The notes: generated by a model from the letters alone, not told the origin. Numbered from the stretch's first letter, positions 1-9,527 are shown. The stretch: 64,000 nt of DNA from Akkermansiaceae bacterium (GCA_903878115.1 CAIRGO010000057.1:1-64000), one strand, 5' to 3'. Program-made: numbers and translations.

Positions 1-91
1 AAAAAACATGAGATAGAATCGCAGCAGTGCGCTGCACGCATACAGTCGCTGATTGCGGTGCGTTTGGCAAGGATGCGTGTGAAAAATCTAC

Positions 92-985
92 TCAGGAAAA
101 ATGATCCCATCCGCCATGGAGAATCATGCTATCCGCTGAATCTACCATTTTGCCAATGCAACTCAATGATGTATCGGGAAAATGTATGGGCCACTCGCGC
201 AGTAGCGCAGTGATTTTACGAGGACTTACTGTAAACAATAATTCATAATCCTCACCATCGCCGATCGCTTGTTCTATATTGCATGATCCATGCCTAGGAA
301 TTTTCGTGCTGTCGATCTGAAATCCTAAATGGGATGATTGGGCGAGTCGTGGCAAATCTTTGGCAAGTCCATCGGACAAATCCATCATAGCAGTAGCAAA
401 GTTCTGATTACTCAGCCATCTCGCTTCATTAACGCGAGGAACGATGTCGAGATGCCGCCCGACCAGTGATCCACCTAGGCGTCCGGTGACACAAATGCAA
501 TCACCCAGGCGTGCTGTGGAGCGCTTGATCAATCGACGTTTTTCGACGATTCCCGTTGCCGCAATGGAAATCACCATTTTTCCCCCGTCTGGTAAGCTAG
601 TAGTTTCGCCGCCGCTAAGCGTGCCGCCGTATTTTTTAAGGCATTGCGACATGCCATCGTAGAGGTTTTCTAACTCTAATACCGACTGGTTGGTTGGAAT
701 TGCAATCGTGATCAGAAACCACTGCGCATAACCGCCCATCGCGGCGAAATCGCTGATCACACGAGCGATGGCTTTCCATCCGACACGCGTCATATTTTCA
801 CCCGAAGAAAAATGGATATTTTCGACGATGGCATCGGTTTTGAGCAATTGCCACAATGTCCGCGAGTGCTCGACAACGGCGCAATCGTCGCCAGGACCCA
901 CCAGCATTTCTGGGTGCGCGCAAGGAACGCGTGTGAGCAATCGTGAGATCAAGGCGTCTTCGCCCAGTTGCTGCGCCGTGGTCAT
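92..985 (-). CDS. thiL: Thiamine-monophosphate kinase
   Basis: GEDALISRL..VGPGDDCAVV..LLKTDAIVENIHF..GWKAIARVISDFAAMGG..DLSDGLAKDLPRLA and GEDYELLFTV motifs typical of ThiL. Confidence 0.93.
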   Translation of the reverse strand: MTTAQQLGEDALISRLLTRVPCAHPEMLVGPGDDCAVVEHSRTLWQLLKTDAIVENIHFSSGENMTRVGWKAIARVISDFAAMGGYAQWFLITIAIPTNQSVLELENLYDGMSQCLKKYGGTLSGGETTSLPDGGKMVISIAATGIVEKRRLIKRSTARLGDCICVTGRLGGSLVGRHLDIVPRVNEARWLSNQNFATAMMDLSDGLAKDLPRLAQSSHLGFQIDSTKIPRHGSCNIEQAIGDGEDYELLFTVSPRKITALLREWPIHFPDTSLSCIGKMVDSADSMILHGGWDHFS

Positions 986-1977
986 GGCATGGACTCTGGT
1001 AAAGTGAGCAATCCCGAGCGAGCTGCCAATTGGATCGCTACCGTAGCGCCGTTGAAACAGAAGTGAATGGCAATGCAGGCCCAGATGGAGCCTGTGTACT
1101 CATAGGCAGCGGCGAGTAGTAAGGCCAATACAAAGAGAGGTAGAATCAGTGTTACATTGCCATGCGCTGCTGCGAATACCAATGCAGAAAAGAAAAATGC
1201 GACCTTCATACCGCCAAATTTTTTCGCAATAGGATATACATAACCACGAAAAATCACTTCTTCGGCAACCGGCGCTACGATTACGGCAGAAAATGCCATC
1301 AATACGACACTGAGAGTATCCTTGCTTTCCTTGAGCATTTTCACGGCATCTTGCATGCTTGATCCGCCGATCAATTTTTCGCACCAAGCGATGTATCCCG
1401 AAACTTGGAGAATGGCTAAAAATACCCACATGCAGATTAACACGCAGGGACCGATGAGGAGTGCCATCCACCACTGTTTCCAGCGTAAACCAAGCCAGGC
1501 AACTGGCTTGACGCGCCACCAGACCATGAGCGTTACCATCCCCACCAGAAATACAAAAATTACTACATTGGAGAGCAGGGCAACAGGTGTGATTTTCTCG
1601 ACCGTGGAAAGTTTTTCTGTCATCGTCGCAGAGAGGCCAAACATCAAAAATACGCCAATGATCAACGCTAGACCTAACCAATCGATGGCGTTGCACCACC
1701 ACGTAGGCACACGCCCTTGATCAGGAGCTAAAGCGATGACCGGCAAGGCGGGGGGCGCAGCGTTCGGGGAAGCATAAAGATTTTCTGAAACTGCCGCTGG
1801 TGTATAATGATCTGTCTCTGCAGGCGGTAGCGGTGGCGGGGTAGTCACAGTTGCCAATACTTGAGCGCTCCCTTTCCGCAGCAGAGCAGCGACAATAAAT
1901 ACAATAATGGCTATGCCAAACGCAGCTAAAATGATTTGCGATGACACGCCGAAGGTAATTAGTGGAGCATTTTGCAC
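982..1977 (-). CDS. CPBP-family intramembrane metalloprotease
   Basis: Multi-TM protein with EEVIFRGYVY motif and C-terminal HFCFN; 4-bp ATGA overlap with thiL. Confidence 0.85.
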   Translation of the reverse strand: MQNAPLITFGVSSQIILAAFGIAIIVFIVAALLRKGSAQVLATVTTPPPLPPAETDHYTPAAVSENLYASPNAAPPALPVIALAPDQGRVPTWWCNAIDWLGLALIIGVFLMFGLSATMTEKLSTVEKITPVALLSNVVIFVFLVGMVTLMVWWRVKPVAWLGLRWKQWWMALLIGPCVLICMWVFLAILQVSGYIAWCEKLIGGSSMQDAVKMLKESKDTLSVVLMAFSAVIVAPVAEEVIFRGYVYPIAKKFGGMKVAFFFSALVFAAAHGNVTLILPLFVLALLLAAAYEYTGSIWACIAIHFCFNGATVAIQLAARSGLLTLPESMP

Positions 1978-2111
1978 AAAAGATGCTAGCAGTGAATATG
2001 CTGGCGCGCCAATCTGAATTTATGGGTTTGCAATATTTTTTCCATCTGCTTGAATTCGTAGCGCTTAAGCGAAAGAACCTTTTTGATAACTCGTAATCAT
2101 TTCTAACTTCC

Positions 2112-4796
2112 GTGGAACATACTCCTTTGACTCCGCCATCGATTGAGGTGCTGAATAAGCTCCTTCCGGCATATCGTTTCCTTGATTTTATTGCGCAAGG
2201 GGGAATGGGTGCTGTTTATTTGGCAAATCAACTTTCGTTAGATCGAAAGGTTGCCTTGAAAATTTTACCTCGTGAACTCAGCAGTGATCCTGAATTCCGT
2301 GCTTCCTTTCAGACAGAAGCTCGTGCCATGGCAAAACTGAATCATCCGAATTTGATCAGTATTTATGATTCGGGCGATGTTGATGGCATGCTTTACATCG
2401 CCATGGAATATGTGCCTGGCAAGTCACTATACCATTCGTCGTGGAATAAAAAAATCGATGTCGCTGAGGCCTCGCGCATCATCATTGCGATTTGCGAAGG
2501 GTTGCGAAATGCTCATGACAACGGCATTATTCACCGCGATATTAAACCGGCGAATATCTTACTCACGCCGCGCATCGAACCAAAAATCGGTGATTTTGGC
2601 TTGGCTCAAGCCGTGGGTAGCAAGCATGAAGGTGTGGTCATGGGGACTCCAGGATACACCGCTCCAGAGATCATTTCTCATCCTGAAAAAGCCGACCGGC
2701 GTTCAGATTTGTTTGCCGTTGGTGTGATGCTGCATGAATTACTTACCGGCCAAAAACCTGAAGATGGCGTCAAGGCATCTGATTTATGCAAATGCGGCAC
2801 CGAGTTCGATAAGGTCATTGCGCGTGCGATCCATCCGAATCCAGTGATGCGCTATCCAGATGCGAATTCAATGATCTTGGCCATTCAGGAAGCTCTGAAA
2901 AAACCAGAAGGTCCAGTCATGCAGACGGCTCCTGCGCCAGCAACGATGCTTTCCAAGAAAGCGCAGCCGATGGCACGCCCTGTCGTGCAGTCTGCTGCAG
3001 CTGCCGCGATGTCTGGAACCCCCGCTAAGGTAATTTCGCCTAGCTCACCTATGCCAGAGGAGGACGAGGAGGAAGAAGATTCGCTGCCAGAGTTGCCCAA
3101 GGTTGTGGTGTCAGGATCGAGCTGGTCTTACATTCGAAATTTGCTTATCATCGCTGGTTTATTGGTAGTCTGTGTTTTCGTCTATCAGAAATTACAAATC
3201 CATAAAGAAAATACCGCCAAACGTGAAATCGAATACGCACGCAAGCAAGCGGAAGAGGACATGCGTCGCCGTCGTGATATGGCAGATGAATTAGAGAAAG
3301 AAAAAATTGCAAGTGAGAATGAGAAAAACACTACGCAGAATGAAATTAAAACCACAGAACCTGGCGAAACTCCCCCTCCGATAATTCCGAAAGAAGAGCC
3401 GAAAAAAGAAACCGCCATGGAGTCACTTTTGCGGTTAAAATATGACTTATCAAAGGGTGATCGTGAACAAATGCCGATCGGCACAATACGTCGTGGGGAG
3501 CTGGATTTTTTCCTTGTTGCTGACCCGATGACTTTTGATCACGCCATGCAGTATGCGGAAGAGCATGGTGGGCATATTGCATTGCCGAAATCGGAAGATG
3601 ACTACACATTTTTGCAATCGTTGCTTAAAAATAATGAAACGATTTGGATGGGTGCTGGGCGCTCTGGGCGTGATCAATGGTTGCTGCTAGACGGCACCCC
3701 TTGGTCGATTGCGAAAACACCTGTTGGCGGTGGCAATTTTGCCAGCTTGAGCTCATTAGGGAACGTGAAAGCTACTGAGGCATCGCGGAAGTTGCCATTC
3801 GTCATCTCCTGGCATCGCGATGGGTCGAATCCCTCTAGCCTCGATCAATTATTGCAGAACGCTAGAAATTCGTTAGACTCTCCGGCGCCGACATTTCCTC
3901 CAGGTACTTTAGTCGCAGGAAGTAGGCATTTTCTGCCAGTTTTACGGCCGATGTCTTACAAGAAAGCGAAAGCTTATGCAGAACAAGCAGGCGCTCATGT
4001 TGCTGCTCTGAGCACCAAAGATGAAGGTTTTTGGATCGATGCGTTAGAAGAAGCCGATGCCCCGCGCGGTATTTGGTTAGGTGGCGAAAAAAATGGCGGT
4101 GTATGGCAATGGGCGACCAAAGAACCATGGACCTACGCGCGTTGGGCCCCCGATTCACCCGAAGATGATGAAGAGGCAACCTTACTTGTCTACCTTCCTA
4201 AAAAAGGTTGGCATAATGTTAACGCCGATGAAGAAGTGGATGGCGTGCTGCTCGAGTGGAGCAAGGACGCAGAAGCCACGGTCAACGAAAGTAAATCACT
4301 CGCTGGCGGTTCTACGAATACGGCCGCTTTGATCACCAAAGCCCGCGATTTAGTGATCGCAGCCGTGAAAGAACGCGATGCGAAGCTGGCTACCAATACT
4401 CGCAGTTTTGTGTGGGACTTGGATGTTTGGTTGCGCAGTTTGAAACCGTTAGAGAAGGTGAATTGGGACGCTCCCGTGATGGCGATGAAAGCTTCTGTGA
4501 AAAAAGATCGTGTGCCCACAGCGGAGGAATTAGGAGAGGTGATCAAAGGCAAGGGCATGCATCCAAACATCGTCAAAATTCATACATACAGCATCAGCAA
4601 GCAGGCAGAAATTGACGCCGGTCACGAACTGCGCTGCGGTAAAGTGCGTGATGCCTACGCCGCAAAACTCAAAGAAATGGGTGCCGCTGCACAAGCCGCA
4701 GGCCAGCAAGATTTAACACGCGAAATCAAAGGCTTACTTGATGATACCAGCGATTTGAAAGATTGGATAGAAGATATCAATCCGTCATCGCGTTAA
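2112..4796 (+). CDS. Transmembrane Ser/Thr protein kinase with extracytoplasmic C-type-lectin-like domains
   Basis: Kinase motifs (GGMGAVYLA, VALKIL, IIHRDIKPANIL, GDFGLAQ, GTPGYTAPE); TM segment NLLIIAGLLVVCVFVY; two CTLD-like modules (AKAYAEQAGAHVAALST..GIWLGG..WQWATKEPWTYARWAPDSP..GWHNV..GVLLEWS). Confidence 0.88.
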   Translation: MEHTPLTPPSIEVLNKLLPAYRFLDFIAQGGMGAVYLANQLSLDRKVALKILPRELSSDPEFRASFQTEARAMAKLNHPNLISIYDSGDVDGMLYIAMEYVPGKSLYHSSWNKKIDVAEASRIIIAICEGLRNAHDNGIIHRDIKPANILLTPRIEPKIGDFGLAQAVGSKHEGVVMGTPGYTAPEIISHPEKADRRSDLFAVGVMLHELLTGQKPEDGVKASDLCKCGTEFDKVIARAIHPNPVMRYPDANSMILAIQEALKKPEGPVMQTAPAPATMLSKKAQPMARPVVQSAAAAAMSGTPAKVISPSSPMPEEDEEEEDSLPELPKVVVSGSSWSYIRNLLIIAGLLVVCVFVYQKLQIHKENTAKREIEYARKQAEEDMRRRRDMADELEKEKIASENEKNTTQNEIKTTEPGETPPPIIPKEEPKKETAMESLLRLKYDLSKGDREQMPIGTIRRGELDFFLVADPMTFDHAMQYAEEHGGHIALPKSEDDYTFLQSLLKNNETIWMGAGRSGRDQWLLLDGTPWSIAKTPVGGGNFASLSSLGNVKATEASRKLPFVISWHRDGSNPSSLDQLLQNARNSLDSPAPTFPPGTLVAGSRHFLPVLRPMSYKKAKAYAEQAGAHVAALSTKDEGFWIDALEEADAPRGIWLGGEKNGGVWQWATKEPWTYARWAPDSPEDDEEATLLVYLPKKGWHNVNADEEVDGVLLEWSKDAEATVNESKSLAGGSTNTAALITKARDLVIAAVKERDAKLATNTRSFVWDLDVWLRSLKPLEKVNWDAPVMAMKASVKKDRVPTAEELGEVIKGKGMHPNIVKIHTYSISKQAEIDAGHELRCGKVRDAYAAKLKEMGAAAQAAGQQDLTREIKGLLDDTSDLKDWIEDINPSSR

Positions 4797-4808
4797 CAAT
4801 CCTTCATC

Positions 4809-6188
4809 ATGACAGACTTTATCTCCCCCAACACTTCTGAATCGCGAAACGCATGGCGCCAAACATCTACGCGTTCTAAGGCACCGCTCATCGCGTTTCT
4901 TTTGCTTGTTTTGTTAGCCATGAGCGTAACTCTGGTGTTGCTCGAATTCTCGAAAAAAAAACCTCCGATCACGCAGAAAACTACCACTCCTATCGCTCCG
5001 ATTCGTAATGTGGAAGATCCTGCGATCAAGGAAATCACTCCCCGCAAAGAAGCTGAGGATAAGCTCAAGGAAATGGGCATCGCGCCGAAGCAACCAGATG
5101 CTACTGATCCGCTTGACCTCATCACAGCGATCGGCAATGCGCTGGCAAATAAAGACATGGCAGCCGCAGAAAAATTGATCGGCTCACAAGCGCTTACTGC
5201 AGATAATATCGAACGCTTAAAAAAACTTAGCACCGATAGTCATTTCAAATTGCGCGCTCCTAATCCCGTGCGAGAAGTTGGCGAATTAGAAATTAACAAA
5301 CGCGCTCGTTATTCGTTAGAACTTGCCGACCAAGATATCGGGCGTGATCGCATCTATTTCGATTTGTTGAAAGAAGCTGGTCTCTGGAAAGTGGAAAAAC
5401 TTACCCTTCCACCCAGCGCAGGCGAGCCGATCTCGCGCGCATTGATCGTAGATTCGTTAGGTATTTCAGACGCTTTTTTACTAGCTGTCTTGGATCAAAA
5501 TTTTTCGTTAGCGAAAGAATTCGTCAACAGTGAAAAAGTCTCTGATGCCACTCTAGCAGGTTTGTGCATTTTATTTGAAGAAGGCAATTACCGTCTCCGT
5601 GCTGAGAAACCACTGCGCGCCATGTTGCAAAAAGATGACCTTTCCAGCTTTCTTGCTTACGTTGAGGCGTCCGATGGTAGCCAGGCTGCGCAGTTTGCCA
5701 TCACGCTCAAAAAAAACGCCAACGACCCTAACTGGGTGATCGATGAGCTCAACTTAGATCAATTGCTTTCCGATTACGCCAAACGTTTCGCTGGCGGCGA
5801 CGTTTATTACAGCCCGCTCATCAAAAATCCCGCCGGGGGGGATACTCTTGTGCTGTATTTTGACTTCGATGAAGAAAAATTAACCCTGCGGACAGAACGG
5901 CAATTGGCCATCGTGGCGATGATTTTAAAAACTGATACCAAGAAAAAAATCCATCTCTCTGGTCACACTGATGCGTTAGGGTCAGCGAGTTATAATCAAA
6001 ATCTCTCTGGAGATCGCGCCAATTCAGTAAAAGATTATTTGATCAAAACCGGAGTCGATCCTCTTCAGATTGTCACCGCCGCCAAAGGTCTGAGCGAGCC
6101 ACGCCGTCCCAATGTAAAAGCCGACGGCGAAGACGACCCAGAAGGTCGCCGCGCCAACCGCCGCACGGAAATCTATCTGGATTTTTGA
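4809..6188 (+). CDS. Membrane-anchored OmpA-family protein
   Basis: N-terminal TM; C-terminal OmpA-like motif HLSGHTDALGSASYNQNLSGDRANSVKDYLIKTGVDPLQI..EGRRANRRTEIYL. Confidence 0.85.
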   Translation: MTDFISPNTSESRNAWRQTSTRSKAPLIAFLLLVLLAMSVTLVLLEFSKKKPPITQKTTTPIAPIRNVEDPAIKEITPRKEAEDKLKEMGIAPKQPDATDPLDLITAIGNALANKDMAAAEKLIGSQALTADNIERLKKLSTDSHFKLRAPNPVREVGELEINKRARYSLELADQDIGRDRIYFDLLKEAGLWKVEKLTLPPSAGEPISRALIVDSLGISDAFLLAVLDQNFSLAKEFVNSEKVSDATLAGLCILFEEGNYRLRAEKPLRAMLQKDDLSSFLAYVEASDGSQAAQFAITLKKNANDPNWVIDELNLDQLLSDYAKRFAGGDVYYSPLIKNPAGGDTLVLYFDFDEEKLTLRTERQLAIVAMILKTDTKKKIHLSGHTDALGSASYNQNLSGDRANSVKDYLIKTGVDPLQIVTAAKGLSEPRRPNVKADGEDDPEGRRANRRTEIYLDF

Positions 6189-6460
6189 GTATCTGCTGCC
6201 GCGCATTACCTTTTGTAATTGCCCTGCCTAACTTACACTCTAAAAACACGATCCCAGACTTATGATTAGATGAACCACTGATACAATGAATGCATTATAG
6301 GTCATTCATATTTTATGTTTCTTAATTCTGTTAATTTTGATCAATTCTGAAATTCTGTTAAAAAATCCGTTTCATCCGTTAAATCCGTCGTTTCTTTCCA
6401 AGTCCGCAGCAGTGCACTTGTGTCTTGCCAGTTTTGGGTTGTGGCTTTAGTCTCGCGCGC

Positions 6461-7651
6461 ATGTCACTCTCGACTACGGAACAACTCGCTCTTCTCACCA
6501 CTGGCACGGCCAAGGTGTTATCGGAAAAAGAACTCGCGGAAAAACTCGCGCTAGGTCGTCCTTTGCGGGTAAAATTAGGAGTAGATCCTACGGCGCCAGA
6601 TATCCATTTTGGCCATACGGTAGCGCTGGAGAAATTGCGACAATTTCAATTGTTAGGCCATCAGGCGGTGCTGATCATTGGCGATTTTACCGCGACGATT
6701 GGTGATCCCACGGGTCGTTCGGCGACGCGTCCGCCGCTTACGCGCGATGATGTTTTGATCAATGCGGAAACTTATACCGCGCAGGCATTTAAGATACTAG
6801 ATCGAGAAAAAACCGAAGTTGTTTACAATGGCGATTGGTTTCGTAAAATGACCTATGAAGAGGTATTGAAGTTGAATGGCCGTGTGACGCTGCAACAGAT
6901 GCTTCAGCGCGAAGACTTCCGCTCTCGCTTGAATGATGCGCAAGAAGTGCGTTTGCATGAACTGCAATATCCGATCATGCAAGGTTGGGATTCGGTAGTG
7001 GTGCGTGCTGATGTGGAGATTGGCGGCACGGATCAATTGTTTAATATTTTGGTCGGCCGCGATTTGCAAAAGGAAGAAGGTCAGCCACAGCAAGTCGTAA
7101 TGCTGATGCCTTTGTTAGAGGGCTTAGACGGCGTGAAAAAAATGTCGAAATCATACGGCAATTACGTCGGAGTGAACGATACGCCACAGGAAATGTATGG
7201 CAAACTAATGAGCATCTCCGATGGCCTGATGGATCGGTATTATCAGTTGTTGTTAGGCGAGAAGCGCGATGCCGAAAGCCATCCGATGGAGGCGAAAAAA
7301 TCGTTAGCGCAGAAATTGACCGCGCGTTATCACGATGATGCCGCAGCATTGGCAGCGCGTGAAGATTGGGACTTACGATTTTCGAAAAAAAATCTCACAG
7401 AGGCAGATCTGCCGGAAATTTCTCTCGCCGCATTGCCAGATGACCGCAGCGTTTTAGCCATCACCGCATTTGCATTTCTCGCGGCATTTTCGTTAGAGAA
7501 ATCCAATGGTGAATTGCGCAAGCAGTTTATCACCAGCGGTTCCGTGCAACTCAATGGCGAGAAGTTACTCGATCCAAATGCCATAGTAACACTCGCCGCA
7601 GGTGATGTGATCAAGCTTTCGAAAAAACATGCTGTGAGGATTGTGGAGTAA
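6461..7651 (+). CDS. tyrS: Tyrosyl-tRNA synthetase (start placed at ATG 6461 rather than ORF start 6425)
   Basis: KLGVDPTAPDIHFGHTVAL (HIGH-like), KMSKSYGNYVG, C-terminal S4-like domain. Confidence 0.93.
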   Translation: MSLSTTEQLALLTTGTAKVLSEKELAEKLALGRPLRVKLGVDPTAPDIHFGHTVALEKLRQFQLLGHQAVLIIGDFTATIGDPTGRSATRPPLTRDDVLINAETYTAQAFKILDREKTEVVYNGDWFRKMTYEEVLKLNGRVTLQQMLQREDFRSRLNDAQEVRLHELQYPIMQGWDSVVVRADVEIGGTDQLFNILVGRDLQKEEGQPQQVVMLMPLLEGLDGVKKMSKSYGNYVGVNDTPQEMYGKLMSISDGLMDRYYQLLLGEKRDAESHPMEAKKSLAQKLTARYHDDAAALAAREDWDLRFSKKNLTEADLPEISLAALPDDRSVLAITAFAFLAAFSLEKSNGELRKQFITSGSVQLNGEKLLDPNAIVTLAAGDVIKLSKKHAVRIVE

Positions 7652-7693
7652 ATTGTTTATTTTTCAGAAATGATTCTGAAATCCATATAGGCC

Positions 7694-7783
7694 ACGGACT
7701 CTGATTCTCGAATCCACCTGCCCGAACCCTGTAATTAAGAAAATCGCACACAAAATAATTATTGACTAAGCGTTCTGTAGAAC
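7694..7783. repeat. Copy 1 of ~90-bp imperfect direct repeat
   Basis: acggactctgattctcgaatccacctgccc...cgcacacaaaataatt..gactaag..ctgtagaac; similar to 8441-8529. Confidence 0.7.
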
Positions 7784-7789
7784 TATTCT
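7762..7789 (+). promoter_or_regulatory. Putative sigma70-type promoter for the proline-rich gene
   Basis: TTGACT (7762-7767), 16-nt spacer, TATTCT (7784-7789). Confidence 0.4.
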
Positions 7790-7797
7790 TTTAAAAA

Positions 7798-8265
7798 ATG
7801 ATGAATCAAAAGCCTATGTTTCAGACTAAATATGTAGCAACAAAAAAACAATCTGCCCAATCAAAAAATAATGAAAAAACGCTAAAATTTGCTCTGATTA
7901 CTTCGCTCTTTTGCTTCGCTTCAGTTACTTCCTATGCAGAGGAAGTCGACAGCGTAAAACTCTCTTTTGCCATCGAACAAGAAGTGGCTGAGGATCTTAA
8001 AAAAACCTCAAAACCATTGCCAGCACCAAAACCAGCACCAAAACCAGAAGCATTACCAAAACCATTACCAAAACCATTACCAAAACCATTACCAAAGCCA
8101 GAGCCAAAGCCAGAGCCAAAACCATTGCCACCACCAAAACCATTGCCACCACCAAAACCATTGCCACCACCAAAACCATTGCCACCACCAAAACCATTGC
8201 CACCACCCAAACCATTGCCACCACCAAAACCAGCCACTTGCAATGAATTGCCACGTCGCCCGTAA
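7798..8265 (+). CDS. Secreted proline-rich repeat protein (KPLPPP repeats)
   Basis: Hydrophobic signal-like segment (LKFALITSLFCFASVTSYA) followed by Lys-Pro-rich repeats; N-terminal start uncertain. Confidence 0.6.
   Translation: MMNQKPMFQTKYVATKKQSAQSKNNEKTLKFALITSLFCFASVTSYAEEVDSVKLSFAIEQEVAEDLKKTSKPLPAPKPAPKPEALPKPLPKPLPKPLPKPEPKPEPKPLPPPKPLPPPKPLPPPKPLPPPKPLPPPKPLPPPKPATCNELPRRP
8116..8223 (+). repeat. Coding minisatellite, six 18-bp units
   Basis: Six tandem units of ccaaaaccattgccacca (one c/a variant in the last unit), in frame, encoding PKPLPP. Confidence 0.95.
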
Positions 8266-8440
8266 TATATTATCTTCTTTCATTGTGCGGTTAAAATCAC
8301 ATTCATGCCCTAATTTATGAAAAAAATAAACGCATGCAAATTGGCCACAATCGCGCGGTGATTAGGGTAGGGAATTCCCGCAGAATATGCAGAGAGTGAC
8401 CAATGCCATTAGTGGAAGCCTAAGAAAACCCATTTAGATG

Positions 8441-8529
8441 ACGGACTTTGGTTCTCGAATCCACTTACCCCCCCGGTAATCACAAAAAGCGCACACAAAA
8501 CAATTGCTTAACTAAGTGGCCTGAAGAAC
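8441..8529. repeat. Copy 2 of ~90-bp imperfect direct repeat
   Basis: acggactttggttctcgaatccacttaccc...cgcacacaaaacaatt..aactaag..ctgaagaac; aligns with 7694-7783. Confidence 0.7.
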
Positions 8530-8739
8530 TTCGCCCGGGGTCAATAAATTTGAAAGTTAAACCCATAAACGACAATCGCGCCGCCGCTCTTTCGTATCTA
8601 TTTCTTTCCTGTTCACTCGGCAATTTTTACTTTTTTAGCCCCGCTTTTTCCCTGCCTCCGGTTCGGCCACTGGCCCTTTCAGGCGCATTAACCACTAAGC
8701 AATTTTCCTAGCAGTTCTCTCACCTCATTCATCTAATTC

Positions 8740-9456
8740 ATGAAAAAACTTATATGGTTTCTCTCCATGCTTCTCGGACTCGCGCTAGCTCCCTCAGTGG
8801 AGGCGAGCGGCATGCAAATCTTCGTCAAAACATTGACAGGAAAGACAATCACGCTCGACGTTGAAGCCAGCGATTCCATCGAAAATGTGAAACAAAAGAT
8901 CGAGGACAAGGAGGGAATTCCCCCCAATCAGCAGCGCCTCATTTTTGCGGGCACGCAGTTGCAGAACGGCCGCACCCTCGCGGATTACGGTATTCAGATA
9001 GAATCTACGCTGCATCTTGTATTAAGAGTTCTAAGCATCCTTCAGCTTACACTGGAGCAATCAACGGATCTTATCACCTGGCAGGAAGTGCCGATCTCCG
9101 CGTCCATGCTGAGTGGGGATGGGAAAATCATTCAGCCTAAAAACAGCAGTTCCTTCTTCTACCGGCAAAGCATCCAAGTGATCGATGCCCCCGCAATCAC
9201 GGGTCAGCCTGCAAATACGACCACTATCAACAGTGGGGAGACGGCGACCTTGGCGGTCGCGGCGAGCGGCCCTTCACTTGTATTCCAGTGGTATGCTGGC
9301 GTAAGCGGGGACAAGAATAACCCGGTCGCCGGTGCTAATACGGCCTCGTTCACGACTGAGGCGCTGACCGCACCCGCTTCTTATTGGGTGCTTGTGAGCA
9401 ATAATTGCGATTGGGATGCTTCCTACACGGCCTATGTGCAGGTCAACCAACCTTGA
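8740..9456 (+). CDS. Secreted ubiquitin-domain protein fused to C-terminal Ig-like domain
   Basis: Signal peptide [24 protein letters not shown], then [73 protein letters not shown] (codons from 8812), then an Ig-like module ([39 protein letters not shown]). Confidence 0.93.
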   Translation: MKKLIWFLSMLLGLALAPSVEASGMQIFVKTLTGKTITLDVEASDSIENVKQKIEDKEGIPPNQQRLIFAGTQLQNGRTLADYGIQIESTLHLVLRVLSILQLTLEQSTDLITWQEVPISASMLSGDGKIIQPKNSSSFFYRQSIQVIDAPAITGQPANTTTINSGETATLAVAASGPSLVFQWYAGVSGDKNNPVAGANTASFTTEALTAPASYWVLVSNNCDWDASYTAYVQVNQP

Positions 9457-9527
9457 CCTAGTGAAGCTCCGCAAATTGAGGTTTGGTTTGAAGCGGTAAT
9501 CGAGAGAACTGGCGGCACGACACTATC

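Noticed and set aside
2112-4796. Diversity-generating retroelement with a lectin-fold variable protein
   Set aside because: No reverse transcriptase or template/variable repeat pair was seen in the window.
7704-7716. tRNA T-loop-like text ttctcgaatccac (also at 8451-8463)
   Set aside because: No acceptor stem, anticodon arm or CCA context; only weak resemblance, so no tRNA or att site was called.
7932-8283. Antisense ORFs encoding Gly-Phe/Asn, Val-Met-Ala and Trp-rich repeats opposite the proline-rich gene
   Set aside because: They are frame-shadow products of the 18-bp repeat; the plus strand has the promoter, signal-like segment and plausible protein.
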